Translations under genes and position numbers: made by a program
Origin: Bacteroidia bacterium
GTDB taxonomy: Bacteria > Bacteroidota > Bacteroidia > Bacteroidales > Dysgonomonadaceae
Assembly: GCA_025999435.1 (NCBI GenBank)
Contig: BNXH01000100.1
Location: forward strand, 1 to 5,049
Length of the DNA: 5,049 bases
Reading direction: 5' to 3'
In this document: piece after piece, positions 1-4,062 of the stretch
Layout of the letters: the number at the start of each line of letters is the position of its first letter
How positions within the stretch are numbered: position 1 is the first letter of the stretch
Notes under the pieces: model-generated
What the model was told of the DNA's origin: nothing
Databases searched by the model: none
What the model saw: only the letters and a program-made list of their open reading frames with translations

Positions 1-149
1 ACTTTGTTTCTAATGGCATTATTCCATTGTTGGCGGGTACTCCCTTTTCTCCAAGTATGATATAAATTGCCTGTTACTGTGTCTTGCGACACAACCGCAT
101 TGTCTCTTTTTATAGCCCTCGCTAAACTTTGCTGTCTTGCTTTACTCAT
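1..149 (-). CDS. Partial small basic protein, last gene of the early operon in view
   Basis: The frame opens at an ATG at 147-149 and runs off the left edge of the window with no stop, giving 49 readable residues starting MSKARQQSLARAIKRDNAV. The visible part is basic and polar with no membrane segment. The start lies three bases after the stop of the upstream 65-aa gene, as expected for an operon member. I do not recognise the family. The SKARQQSLARAIKR stretch is positively charged and could bind nucleic acid, but that is only inference from composition. The full length, and therefore the function, lies outside this window. Confidence 0.6.
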   Translation of the reverse strand, partial: MSKARQQSLARAIKRDNAVVSQDTVTGNLYHTWRKGSTRQQWNNAIRNK

Positions 150-152
150 TGT

Positions 153-350
153 TTAATTGTTAATTTGTTTATCTATCCAATTCTCGAACTTAATGACCTC
201 ACGCATGGTTATTTTATTATGTTTATTCAGTAGCCAAGAGGAGAACCCAAACCATCCAACCACACACATTGCTATTATGGGATCATCCCCGGCGTAACAC
301 AAGGGAACCCAAGAAAACAGCCAATTAATTATTATGAGTTTTGCTTTCAT
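153..350 (-). CDS. Small membrane protein, 65 aa, function unknown
   Basis: The protein has two hydrophobic stretches, about residues 4-20 (LIIINWLFSWVPLCYA) and 25-42 (IIAMCVVGWFGFSSWLL), separated by a short acidic turn GDDP. A charged tail of about 20 residues follows. This predicts a two-helix hairpin in the inner membrane; alternatively the first segment could be a signal sequence ending at CYA. The ATG overlaps the TGA of the preceding 56-aa gene as ATGA, so translation is probably coupled. Small membrane proteins are common in phage early operons, where some act in superinfection exclusion or host takeover. Nothing in the sequence assigns this one to such a role. No family recognised. 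Confidence 0.7.
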   Translation of the reverse strand: MKAKLIIINWLFSWVPLCYAGDDPIIAMCVVGWFGFSSWLLNKHNKITMREVIKFENWIDKQINN

Positions 351-517
351 GGTTCTTGTATATATTGTTCCACACTCTGCTTGGTTAATGTATTTTCTAC
401 GCCATCGGCTGTAAACACATATCCTTCATTGGTTTTTCGCAAATACTTCACTTTTACCCACTCTGCCCCGGCTGTGTAGTAATATACATGTCTAGCTTTT
501 AAATCTTTTGTTTTCAT
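347..517 (-). CDS. Small soluble phage-type protein, 56 aa, function unknown
   Basis: The frame runs from an ATG at 515-517 to a TGA at 347-349 and encodes 56 residues, beginning MKTKDLKARHVYYYTAG and ending VEQYIQEP. It is short, but it fits exactly between its neighbours. Its ATG is two bases past the stop of the 62-aa gene, and its TGA overlaps the next ATG as ATGA. The composition is that of a small folded beta-rich domain (YYYTAGAEWVKVKYL, then GYVFTADGVENTLTKQSV), with alternating hydrophobic residues and no membrane segment. An SH3-like barrel would be plausible but is a guess. I do not recognise a named family. The tight packing is the main evidence that it is real. Confidence 0.7.
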   Translation of the reverse strand: MKTKDLKARHVYYYTAGAEWVKVKYLRKTNEGYVFTADGVENTLTKQSVEQYIQEP

Positions 518-519
518 AA

Positions 520-708
520 TCAATCTATATATAAGTATTCAGCCTTAGCAGTAGCTTTGTCATAGTTTCTACAATATCTTTCAAGGACATCTAAATTCCA
601 CACTCTCAACTTCCAGTCTGTATTCATTTCTGTCCCTTTCATCCGAACAATAAAAAGCCTCCCTTTTTGGGGTGTTTTTTCTATAAATTTTATCCAGTTT
701 GTTTTCAT
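520..708 (-). CDS. Small soluble protein, 62 aa, weak DUF551-like start
   Basis: The protein is 62 residues and begins MKTNWIKFIEKTPQKGRLFIV. This start is reminiscent of the DUF551 pattern found in phage proteins (W-I-s-v-x-e-x-x-P-x-x-G-x-x-v-l-V), but the C-terminal part does not clearly continue that domain, so the assignment is tentative. It has no signal peptide or membrane segment. The ATG at 706-708 overlaps the stop of the upstream HTH gene as ATGA, and its own TGA ends two bases before the next ATG. It therefore sits inside a chain of coupled genes. The biochemical role is unknown even for DUF551 proteins. Confidence 0.7.
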   Translation of the reverse strand: MKTNWIKFIEKTPQKGRLFIVRMKGTEMNTDWKLRVWNLDVLERYCRNYDKATAKAEYLYID

Positions 709-890
709 TCTTTCCCGTATTTATCAATAGCTACCTTCTTTACTCTGTCGTATGTCCGACCTTTGCCTAGCTTCAAGGCGTGATTCACTGTGTTAGGGTG
801 AATGCCTAAAACCTTCGCTACCGCCGTCTTCCATCCATGAGGAAGGAAATCAGGCAAACCTGTTTTCTTTACAATTACTGTTTTTGTCAT
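705..890 (-). CDS. 61-aa DNA-binding protein with LacI-headpiece-like HTH
   Basis: I chose the ATG at 888-890 (MTKTVIVKKTG...) over one nine codons upstream (MLMIKIFNN...). The upstream start would run into the end of the preceding 35-aa gene, and the shorter start leaves a 13-base spacer. Residues about 31-59 read AVAKVLGIHPNTVNHALK followed by TYDRVKKVAIDKYG. This matches the LacI-family headpiece layout: VA-x-x-x-G-[VI]-x-x-x-TV recognition helix, then a third helix R-V-x-x-A. The ligand-binding domain of LacI regulators is absent, so this is a free-standing HTH of Ner or Cro size. Being encoded in the early operon, it could feed back on the switch promoter. That is inference. The TGA overlaps the next ATG. 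Confidence 0.75.
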   Translation of the reverse strand: MTKTVIVKKTGLPDFLPHGWKTAVAKVLGIHPNTVNHALKLGKGRTYDRVKKVAIDKYGKE

Positions 891-903
891 ATTGTTAAAA
901 ATT

Positions 904-1011
904 TTAATCATTAGCATCTATCTCATTAGCACACTTGCACGCTATATATATCGCCAGTGCTACAAAGGCCGTATAGGCCATAAATCCGAGAATGATATAT
1001 ACAATTTCCAT
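904..1011 (-). CDS. 35-aa single-pass membrane peptide
   Basis: The frame runs from an ATG at 1009-1011 to a TAA at 904-906 and encodes 35 residues. Residues 3-24 (VYIILGFMAYTAFVALAIYI) form one long hydrophobic helix, followed by ACKC and a short polar tail EIDAND. It fills the gap between the coiled-coil gene (stop at 1023) and the HTH gene (start at 890) with only short spacers, as expected for a real cistron. Its topology (very short N-terminus, acidic C-tail) is typical of tiny phage membrane peptides. The function is unknown. A start at the internal Met 11 would remove half of the helix and is less likely. Confidence 0.6.
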   Translation of the reverse strand: MEIVYIILGFMAYTAFVALAIYIACKCANEIDAND

Positions 1012-1022
1012 AATCACTTAAT

Positions 1023-1253
1023 TTATTCGATTGCTTCGTCTATCCTGTCTATGGCGTCGCTGATATTGTCGTATGCGTATTCAAGGTTACTGATTGCGTT
1101 TTCCGCCTTTTCGCCACGTTCCGAGTATTGCAAGCCCTCAGGCATATTATCAAAGCTCTCTTGCTCCTCATCTTTTATAATCTCTAATCGTTCCATTAGG
1201 CCCTGCAATTCAGCCCTTATTTCATTCAATTCTTTTCTTCTAGCCTTATTCAT
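1023..1253 (-). CDS. Acidic coiled-coil phage protein, 76 aa
   Basis: The protein starts MNKARRKELNEIRAELQGLMERLEII and is almost wholly helical by composition, rich in Glu, Asp, Lys and Leu/Ile. It has two helices (about residues 3-34 and 48-75) joined by SFDNMPEGLQYSERGEK, which predicts an antiparallel helical hairpin or coiled-coil dimer. The layout (basic N-terminus, EEQESFDNMPE linker, acidic C-terminal helix) resembles small uncharacterised proteins I associate with phage and prophage genomes of several phyla. I know of no proven function. Its strongly acidic C-terminal half would suit protein binding or DNA mimicry, but this is inference. It lies two bases from the stop side of the upstream gene's end and shares its operon. 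Confidence 0.75.
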   Translation of the reverse strand: MNKARRKELNEIRAELQGLMERLEIIKDEEQESFDNMPEGLQYSERGEKAENAISNLEYAYDNISDAIDRIDEAIE

Positions 1254-1255
1254 AA

Positions 1256-1585
1256 CTATATGATTTTGAATTTTTTCGCTTCTTTCATTGTTATTTTATA
1301 CACAGTCTTATGCACAACATCGCCGAACCTATCCACTGTACCATCTATCATTTCAATAGCATATTTCGCGGATTCCTTATCAGTATTATCCTGTATATGT
1401 TCAAATAGTTTTCCCATGGCTCCATGTAGGGTTATTTCCGTCGTTTCACCAACTGTATGACAATTATCTGTTTTTATCTGCCAGTCCTTATACATACAGT
1501 AATCATTCACTATATACCCTTCGTATGTATTTATCACTATAAACACCGGGTTGTTTTTTGTAGGAGTGATGTATTCCTTTTCCAT
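1256..1585 (-). CDS. Hypothetical protein, 109 aa
   Basis: The 109-residue soluble protein starts MEKEYITPTKNNPVFIVINTY and has no signal peptide or membrane helix. The first half is beta-rich (VFIVINTYEGYIVNDY, WQIKTDNCHTV, TTEITLHG). A helical stretch follows (AMGKLFEHIQDNTDKESAKYAIEMI), and the basic C-terminus reads YKITMKEAKKFKII. I do not recognise the family. It is the second gene of the early operon, about 64 bases after the regulator gene, which is the widest internal spacing. Its TAG stop is two bases from the next ATG. The ATG start at 1583-1585 is the only Met near the N-terminus. Confidence 0.7.
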   Translation of the reverse strand: MEKEYITPTKNNPVFIVINTYEGYIVNDYCMYKDWQIKTDNCHTVGETTEITLHGAMGKLFEHIQDNTDKESAKYAIEMIDGTVDRFGDVVHKTVYKITMKEAKKFKII

Positions 1586-1649
1586 ATTTTTTATTATTTC
1601 AAAAAGTTAAAATTCATCGTAAAACGCCCTGTCTATAACTATATACTTC

Positions 1650-2165
1650 TTATTCACCGGTTAACTTCCGTATAATACTTATTCTCAATCCCTTGTCCTC
1701 TATCATGGCCACATCCTTCAGTATGTCTATCAACCTATCCTGCGTCAACCGGTTATGGTTGCGCCTGCCCAATACTTTACCGGGAAATACCTCGCCGAAA
1801 AGGTCTCGATGCTCGTCTATTGTTATAATCAAGTCCTCAGCCCAGTCCCTGAATAGTTTTGCCCGCTCACTTTTGATAAAGAATCCCAGGCGAACAATAC
1901 CTCGCTTCGTCCAGAATATCCGGTTATCCGGAGGTGTATTGTAACTCCCTGATTTACACCCAGAGTTGAAAAATTCAACGGCGCGTACAAAGTGTTTCCC
2001 CTCTATCAATTCTTCACTATGCAACATTCTGTGAGATCTTATAGTTTCTGGACTAACTCCATATCCATTAGCTACCTCTTTGGTAGTCATCAGATATTCA
2101 TGCCTGCTGTCCGGCAATACAGTCACCTCTATATCTCCGGTTACTTTTATTATTTTTCTTTCCAT
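1650..2165 (-). CDS. ORF6N/BRO-N-like phage regulatory DNA-binding protein, 171 aa
   Basis: This is the first gene of the leftward operon, divergent from the repressor. Residues 24-47 (YLMTTKEVANGYGVSPETIR) read as a helix-turn-helix, and 48-60 give LHSEELIEGKHFV. Residues 83-113 give IFWTKRGIVRLGFFIKSERA, then FRDWAEDLI. The order HTH, (I/E)EGKHF, (W/L)WT-x-RG and closing helix is that of ORF6N/BRO-N/Rha-type proteins, which serve as antirepressors or regulators in phages. Residues 114-171 are a charged helical extension (LTQDRLIDILKDVAMIEDKG) without a recognised domain. Its position directly downstream of the repressed promoter fits an antirepressor or early regulator, but the sequence does not prove activity. 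The ATG at 2163-2165 lies about 40 bases downstream of the likely transcription start. Confidence 0.8.
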   Translation of the reverse strand: MERKIIKVTGDIEVTVLPDSRHEYLMTTKEVANGYGVSPETIRSHRMLHSEELIEGKHFVRAVEFFNSGCKSGSYNTPPDNRIFWTKRGIVRLGFFIKSERAKLFRDWAEDLIITIDEHRDLFGEVFPGKVLGRRNHNRLTQDRLIDILKDVAMIEDKGLRISIIRKLTGE

Positions 2166-2209
2166 AATTTTTTACTACTTTTATACCGTTGTGCATATCT
2201 AACACGATG

Positions 2210-2240
2210 CAATATTATAAACAATAGTTTATATATCAAA
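2210..2240 (-). promoter_or_regulatory. Early-operon promoter, Bacteroides type
   Basis: On the - strand a TTTG (-33 element, 2237-2240) is followed after 19 bases by TAATATTG (2210-2217). This matches the Bacteroides -7 consensus TAnnTTTG at all but one position. Transcription would begin near 2203 and reach the 171-aa regulator ATG at 2165 after a leader of about 40 bases. A dyad lies between the two boxes, so repressor bound there would block RNA polymerase. Confidence 0.6.
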
Positions 2241-2257
2241 ATATTTTATCAACTATT
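2216..2257. promoter_or_regulatory. Candidate operator cluster of the lysogeny switch
   Basis: A perfect dyad, TATAAAC-AATA-GTTTATA, spans 2216-2233 (7-bp arms, 4-bp spacer) and lies between the -33 and -7 boxes of the early promoter. Related half-sites follow at 2234-2240 (TATCAAA) and 2247-2253 (TATCAAC). The segment AATAGTTTATA at 2223-2233 is also mirrored at 10 of 11 positions by TATCAACTATT at 2247-2257. Clusters of related half-sites between divergent repressor and early genes are the usual layout of phage operators. Which protein binds (the 181-aa repressor, the 171-aa regulator or the 61-aa HTH protein) is not shown by the sequence. I found no convincing + strand promoter for the repressor itself. 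Confidence 0.5.
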
Positions 2258-2270
2258 TCCTACAAAAATA

Positions 2271-2816
2271 ATGAAAGCTATAAATAGATTGTATAAATAC
2301 TTAGAATACAAGGGGATAAAACCTACTAGATTTGAGAAGGATATTAATCTGTCTAATGGATATTTAGGAACTCAATTAAAAAGAGGAGCAGATTTGGGAG
2401 AATCTATAATAAATAAGATTATAGACAATAGTTTAGATTTGAATGCCGAATGGCTACTCACTGGCTCCGGTTCCATGTTAAAAACTCACTCCGGTGGGGA
2501 CAATAACCATATTAATAACTCTACCGGCAGTGCGATCGTTACGGGAGGGGGCGGTATATCGGTAGGTAGGAGTAATATACGTGGCGTTTCACGACAGCAG
2601 GTATCCGAGCCTGCCACAGGTTACGACAATCGGCCTGCCGCGCCGGTTACACCCGATGTTTCCGGCGATGTAGAAATAGAGAAACTCCGGGCCTTACTGG
2701 CCGAGAAAGACGCCCTGTTGGCCCAGAAAGATATTATAATCAAAGCAAAGGATGATATTATCAAAGCAAAGGATGATATTATACAGCTGTTGATGTCGCA
2801 ATTGTCAGCCAAGTAA
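2271..2816 (+). CDS. Phage repressor: Cro/CI-type HTH plus C-terminal coiled coil, no peptidase
   Basis: I chose the ATG at 2271 because the open frame upstream to 1992 runs through the operator and into the opposite-strand regulator gene. The protein is 181 aa. Residues 1-65 form the HTH domain of Bacteroidales phage repressors: KPTRFEKDINLSNGYLGTQL, then the signature LNAEWLLTG at 57-65. Such domains are often followed by an S24 autopeptidase, which is absent. Residues 71-134 are instead a polar Gly/Asn/Ser then Pro/Ala linker with GGDNNHINNSTGSAI. Residues 135-178 form a coiled coil of KD-x-[IL]-[IL] heptads ending LLMSQLSAK. The likely role is repression of the divergent early promoter as an oligomer. 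Without an autopeptidase, SOS/RecA-driven self-cleavage is not expected, so induction probably needs an antirepressor or partner. Confidence 0.8.
   Translation: MKAINRLYKYLEYKGIKPTRFEKDINLSNGYLGTQLKRGADLGESIINKIIDNSLDLNAEWLLTGSGSMLKTHSGGDNNHINNSTGSAIVTGGGGISVGRSNIRGVSRQQVSEPATGYDNRPAAPVTPDVSGDVEIEKLRALLAEKDALLAQKDIIIKAKDDIIKAKDDIIQLLMSQLSAK
2739..2780 (+). repeat. Exact 21-bp tandem duplication, one coiled-coil heptad
   Basis: Two identical 21-bp units (2739-2759 and 2760-2780) are in frame and encode IKAKDDI twice (residues 157-163 and 164-170 of the repressor). The unit length is exactly one heptad, so gain or loss of a copy keeps the coiled-coil register. Perfect identity indicates a recent duplication. 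Confidence 0.9.
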
Positions 2817-2873
2817 ACATATCGGCATTGCCGCCTGTTATTATAGTTATTTCACCACTTTAATATAGCAGGA

Positions 2874-3194
2874 ATGGCCGACAATACGATTAACCACAGC
2901 AAAAACAGCAACATCACGATTATGAATAGCACATGCGAGGAGTACATTGCGCATCTCGAACGCCTCCTTATATACAAGGATGCCGTTATTGCCGACAAAG
3001 AGCGCAAAATATACGACCTGCTACAGACATATCGGCTTCATATCAGTGAAAAAGATCGCCAAATAACTCGTTTAGTAGCTCGCGCGGATCGTCGCTACGA
3101 GCTTAAAATCGCCATGATTATAGAAAAGGATCGCCAGATTTCTGAACTCATACACATTATATCGGAAATACACCTAAAAAAAGTAATGCTTTAA
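2874..3194 (+). CDS. Coiled-coil partner protein, HTH-less relative of the repressor C-terminus, 106 aa
   Basis: The gene starts 57 bases after the repressor stop, on the same strand, with no terminator between. Residues 1-20 (MADNTINHSKNSNITIMNST) are Asn/Ser-rich and resemble the repressor linker DNNHINNSTGSAIV. The rest is a long charged helix with KDAVIADKERKIYDLL at 35-50 and a repeated EKDRQI at 59-64 and 84-89, akin to the repressor's KD-x-[IL]-[IL] heptads. There is no helix-turn-helix, signal peptide or membrane segment. The layout is that of the repressor's C-terminal half encoded separately. It may therefore bind the repressor through a mixed coiled coil, either stabilising or poisoning it; that is inference. 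Met 17 (2922) is an alternative start that would remove the Asn-rich head. Confidence 0.7.
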   Translation: MADNTINHSKNSNITIMNSTCEEYIAHLERLLIYKDAVIADKERKIYDLLQTYRLHISEKDRQITRLVARADRRYELKIAMIIEKDRQISELIHIISEIHLKKVML

Positions 3195-3291
3195 AACTTA
3201 ATAAACACAAACATTACCCCCAAATAAGCGGGTAAGAGCATTGCGCGCACGGTTTGACAAATAAGAATCAGACCGAAAACAATATATGTTA

Positions 3292-3317
3292 TTGATATAC
3301 AAATACATATCTATCAA
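3292..3317. promoter_or_regulatory. TTGATA/TATCAA dyad resembling the switch half-sites
   Basis: TTGATA (3292-3297) and TATCAA (3312-3317) are perfect inverted arms separated by 14 bases. An inner GATAT/ATATC pairing is also present. The TATCAAAC half matches the TATCAAA and TATCAAC half-sites in the operator region at 2234-2253. It may be a second binding site of the same regulator, or chance in AT-rich DNA. Confidence 0.3.
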
Positions 3318-3335
3318 ACTGCTAAATAAAGCCAA

Positions 3336-3404
3336 TGTAATAAAGGGTATAGTTCAACCACATTTATAGGCATTTTATGGTGTAATCTTGTAACTAAAGG
3401 TATA
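3336..3404 (+). repeat. Two imperfect 16-bp direct repeats
   Basis: TGTAATAAAGGGTATA (3336-3351) and TGTAACTAAAGGTATA (3389-3404) match at 13 of 16 positions and lie 53 bases apart. A further TGTAAT starts at 3381. They may be protein-binding sites; AT-rich chance similarity is not excluded. Confidence 0.35.
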
Positions 3405-3434
3405 TTTTGTTGTATCTTTTTAGCTCGGTTTTTT

Positions 3435-3467
3435 TGTCCTGTTGTTGTCCTGTTGTTTGTCCTGTTA
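3435..3467 (+). repeat. Three tandem copies of a TGTCCTGTTGT unit
   Basis: TGTCCTGTTGTT at 3435-3446 is repeated at 3446-3457 (sharing one base), and a third partial copy TGTCCTGTTA lies at 3458-3467. The period is 11-12 bases, about one DNA turn, so bound proteins would line up on one face. This suits recombinase arm sites or regulator sites, but no protein can be assigned from the window. Confidence 0.75.
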
Positions 3468-3573
3468 TGCTTTTTTATCGTTTTTTGCCTCCATATTGGC
3501 ACCAAAAGGCCCGCACACAATATCGCTATATTCCGCTCCCGTTCTCATGGCTCAAAAAGCCCGCCTTTCCCTT

Positions 3574-3603
3574 ATTTAAACAGTATTTAAACGCGATTTA
3601 AGG
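3574..3603 (+). repeat. Three ATTTAAAC-type direct repeats at 11-bp spacing
   Basis: ATTTAAAC occurs at 3574-3581 and 3585-3592, and ATTTAAGG at 3596-3603, each starting 11 bases after the last with unrelated 3-base spacers (AGT, GCG). Conserved core with variable spacers suggests protein binding rather than a slippage repeat. The set ends 14 bases before the T-run of the terminator of the right-hand operon. Confidence 0.65.
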
Positions 3604-3617
3604 AATTGCCAAGGAGC

Positions 3618-3643
3618 AAAAAAAAGAGGCCGAAATAGGCCTC
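3618..3643 (-). terminator. Intrinsic terminator of the right-hand operon
   Basis: On the - strand GAGGCC-TATTTC-GGCCTC is a perfect 6-bp GC-rich stem with a 6-base loop, followed directly by eight T. It ends leftward transcription coming from the 4464-3775 genes. There is no T-run on the other side, so it should act in one direction only. Confidence 0.85.
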
Positions 3644-3774
3644 AAAATAATTCACCGTCAATGCACCGGTTATTCACTCAAAATAAATTTCGTTTTGCGG
3701 CGCGTCCGGGTGTTTTCCGCTCTCATTCCCTTGTGTATAAAGGGTTTCACGCTTGCTTTATTGTTCGTTGCTTT

Positions 3775-3903
3775 TTATATATCTCGTTTGGGGGGTCTTA
3801 CATAATATAAATTATTTGGTTCAAAATTTTTCTTTTGTCTACCTCGCTTGCGTGCAACAACCTGTTTTTCGCTTAAAACTTTCTTTAAAACTATTCTTTT
3901 CAT
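3775..3903 (-). CDS. Basic 42-aa peptide with hairpin leader
   Basis: The frame runs from an ATG at 3901-3903 to a TAA at 3775-3777 and encodes 42 residues starting MKRIVLKKVLSEKQVVARKR. It is strongly basic (RKRGRQKK in the middle, PPKRD at the end) and has no hydrophobic segment, so nucleic-acid binding is possible. The best support is its leader, ATTAACCGC then CCGCAAGGG, 17 bases before the ATG. The leader is nearly identical to that of the secreted-protein gene in the same operon. After the TAA the same frame stays open for 34 more codons, also basic (RTRRKTKF), to a TAA at 3670-3672, so an interrupted longer protein is possible. No family recognised. Confidence 0.5.
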   Translation of the reverse strand: MKRIVLKKVLSEKQVVARKRGRQKKNFEPNNLYYVRPPKRDI

Positions 3904-3920
3904 TTCCTTATTTTTTGTGT

Positions 3921-3938
3921 CCCTTGCGGGCGGTTAAT
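3921..3938 (-). promoter_or_regulatory. 5' leader hairpin (GCAA tetraloop) of the 42-aa gene
   Basis: The - strand reads ATTAACCGCCCGCAAGGG. CCC-GCAA-GGG forms a small hairpin with a GNRA tetraloop, ending 17 bases before the ATG. The motif matches the leader at 4480-4500 except for one inserted U in the stem. It may help ribosome loading or mRNA stability in a host that makes little use of Shine-Dalgarno pairing. Confidence 0.5.
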
Positions 3939-3939
3939 A

Positions 3940-4041
3940 TTACTCCCATTCGCCGCCGACAATGTTGTAATACATTTCTTTGCCATCTATCACGAATTTA
4001 ATTTTACTTGCTTCAAAAAGATTATCATCAATGTTGAACAT
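3940..4041 (-). CDS. 33-aa peptide in the right-hand operon
   Basis: The frame runs from an ATG at 4039-4041 to a TAA at 3940-3942 and encodes MFNIDDNLFEASKIKFVIDG followed by KEMYYNIVGGEWE. It starts 21 bases after the stop of the secreted-protein gene, and its stop sits directly beside the leader motif of the 42-aa gene, so it fills the gap between two cistrons. The sequence alternates as a beta-strand would (KIKFVIDGKEMYYNIV), which looks protein-like. A 15-bp palindrome spans its start. There is no signal peptide or known family. It could also be the remnant of a longer gene. Confidence 0.45.
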   Translation of the reverse strand: MFNIDDNLFEASKIKFVIDGKEMYYNIVGGEWE

Positions 4042-4062
4042 TGCACGCTGGCATTTTTATCT

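Larger units (their letters stand above)
3195..3617. other. Gene-free gap between convergent operons, rich in short repeats
   Basis: No convincing gene occurs in these 423 bases. Open frames exist on both strands (3314-3520 minus, 3407-3601 plus), but their products are low-complexity translations of the repeats and lack gene-like context. The gap holds a possible weak hairpin TTACCC/GGGTAA (3214-3235, no T-run), the TTGATA/TATCAA dyad, a pair of imperfect 16-bp repeats, and two triple direct-repeat sets. It lies just beyond the repressor operon, where the end or attachment site of a temperate element could be. Confidence 0.5.

Noticed and set aside
1607..1657. GTG-started 16-aa frame (VNKKYIVIDRAFYDEF) between the 171-aa and 109-aa genes
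   Set aside because: It looks protein-like and overlaps the upstream stop, but it is too short, needs a GTG start, and has no further support.
892..1675. Series of + strand open frames (892-1263, 1260-1460, 1457-1675)
   Set aside because: They are antisense to a closely packed - strand operon with gene-like products, and their translations are Ser/Ile/Phe-rich shadows without any domain.
1992..2270. N-terminal extension of the repressor frame upstream of 2271
   Set aside because: It overlaps the opposite-strand 171-aa gene and the operator region, and the extra residues look like random AT-rich translation. The HTH domain begins properly at the ATG at 2271.
2621..2812. 63-aa - strand frame opposite the repressor coiled coil
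   Set aside because: Its repeated SFALIIS sequence is only the antisense reading of the heptad duplication.
3214..3235. TTACCC/GGGTAA hairpin as terminator of the repressor operon
   Set aside because: The stem is only 6 bp with a 10-base loop, and no T-run follows, so a terminator is not supported.
3314..3601. Open frames on both strands through the repeat gap, plus a 27-aa - strand frame at 3465-3548
   Set aside because: The long products are translations of the TGTCCTGTTGT repeats and have no neighbours or leaders suggesting expression. The 27-aa frame starts with a plausible ATG, but it lies beyond the terminator and has no supporting context.
3435..3603. Possible CRISPR array
   Set aside because: Units are only 8-12 bases with three copies and no spacers of the proper length, and there are no cas genes.
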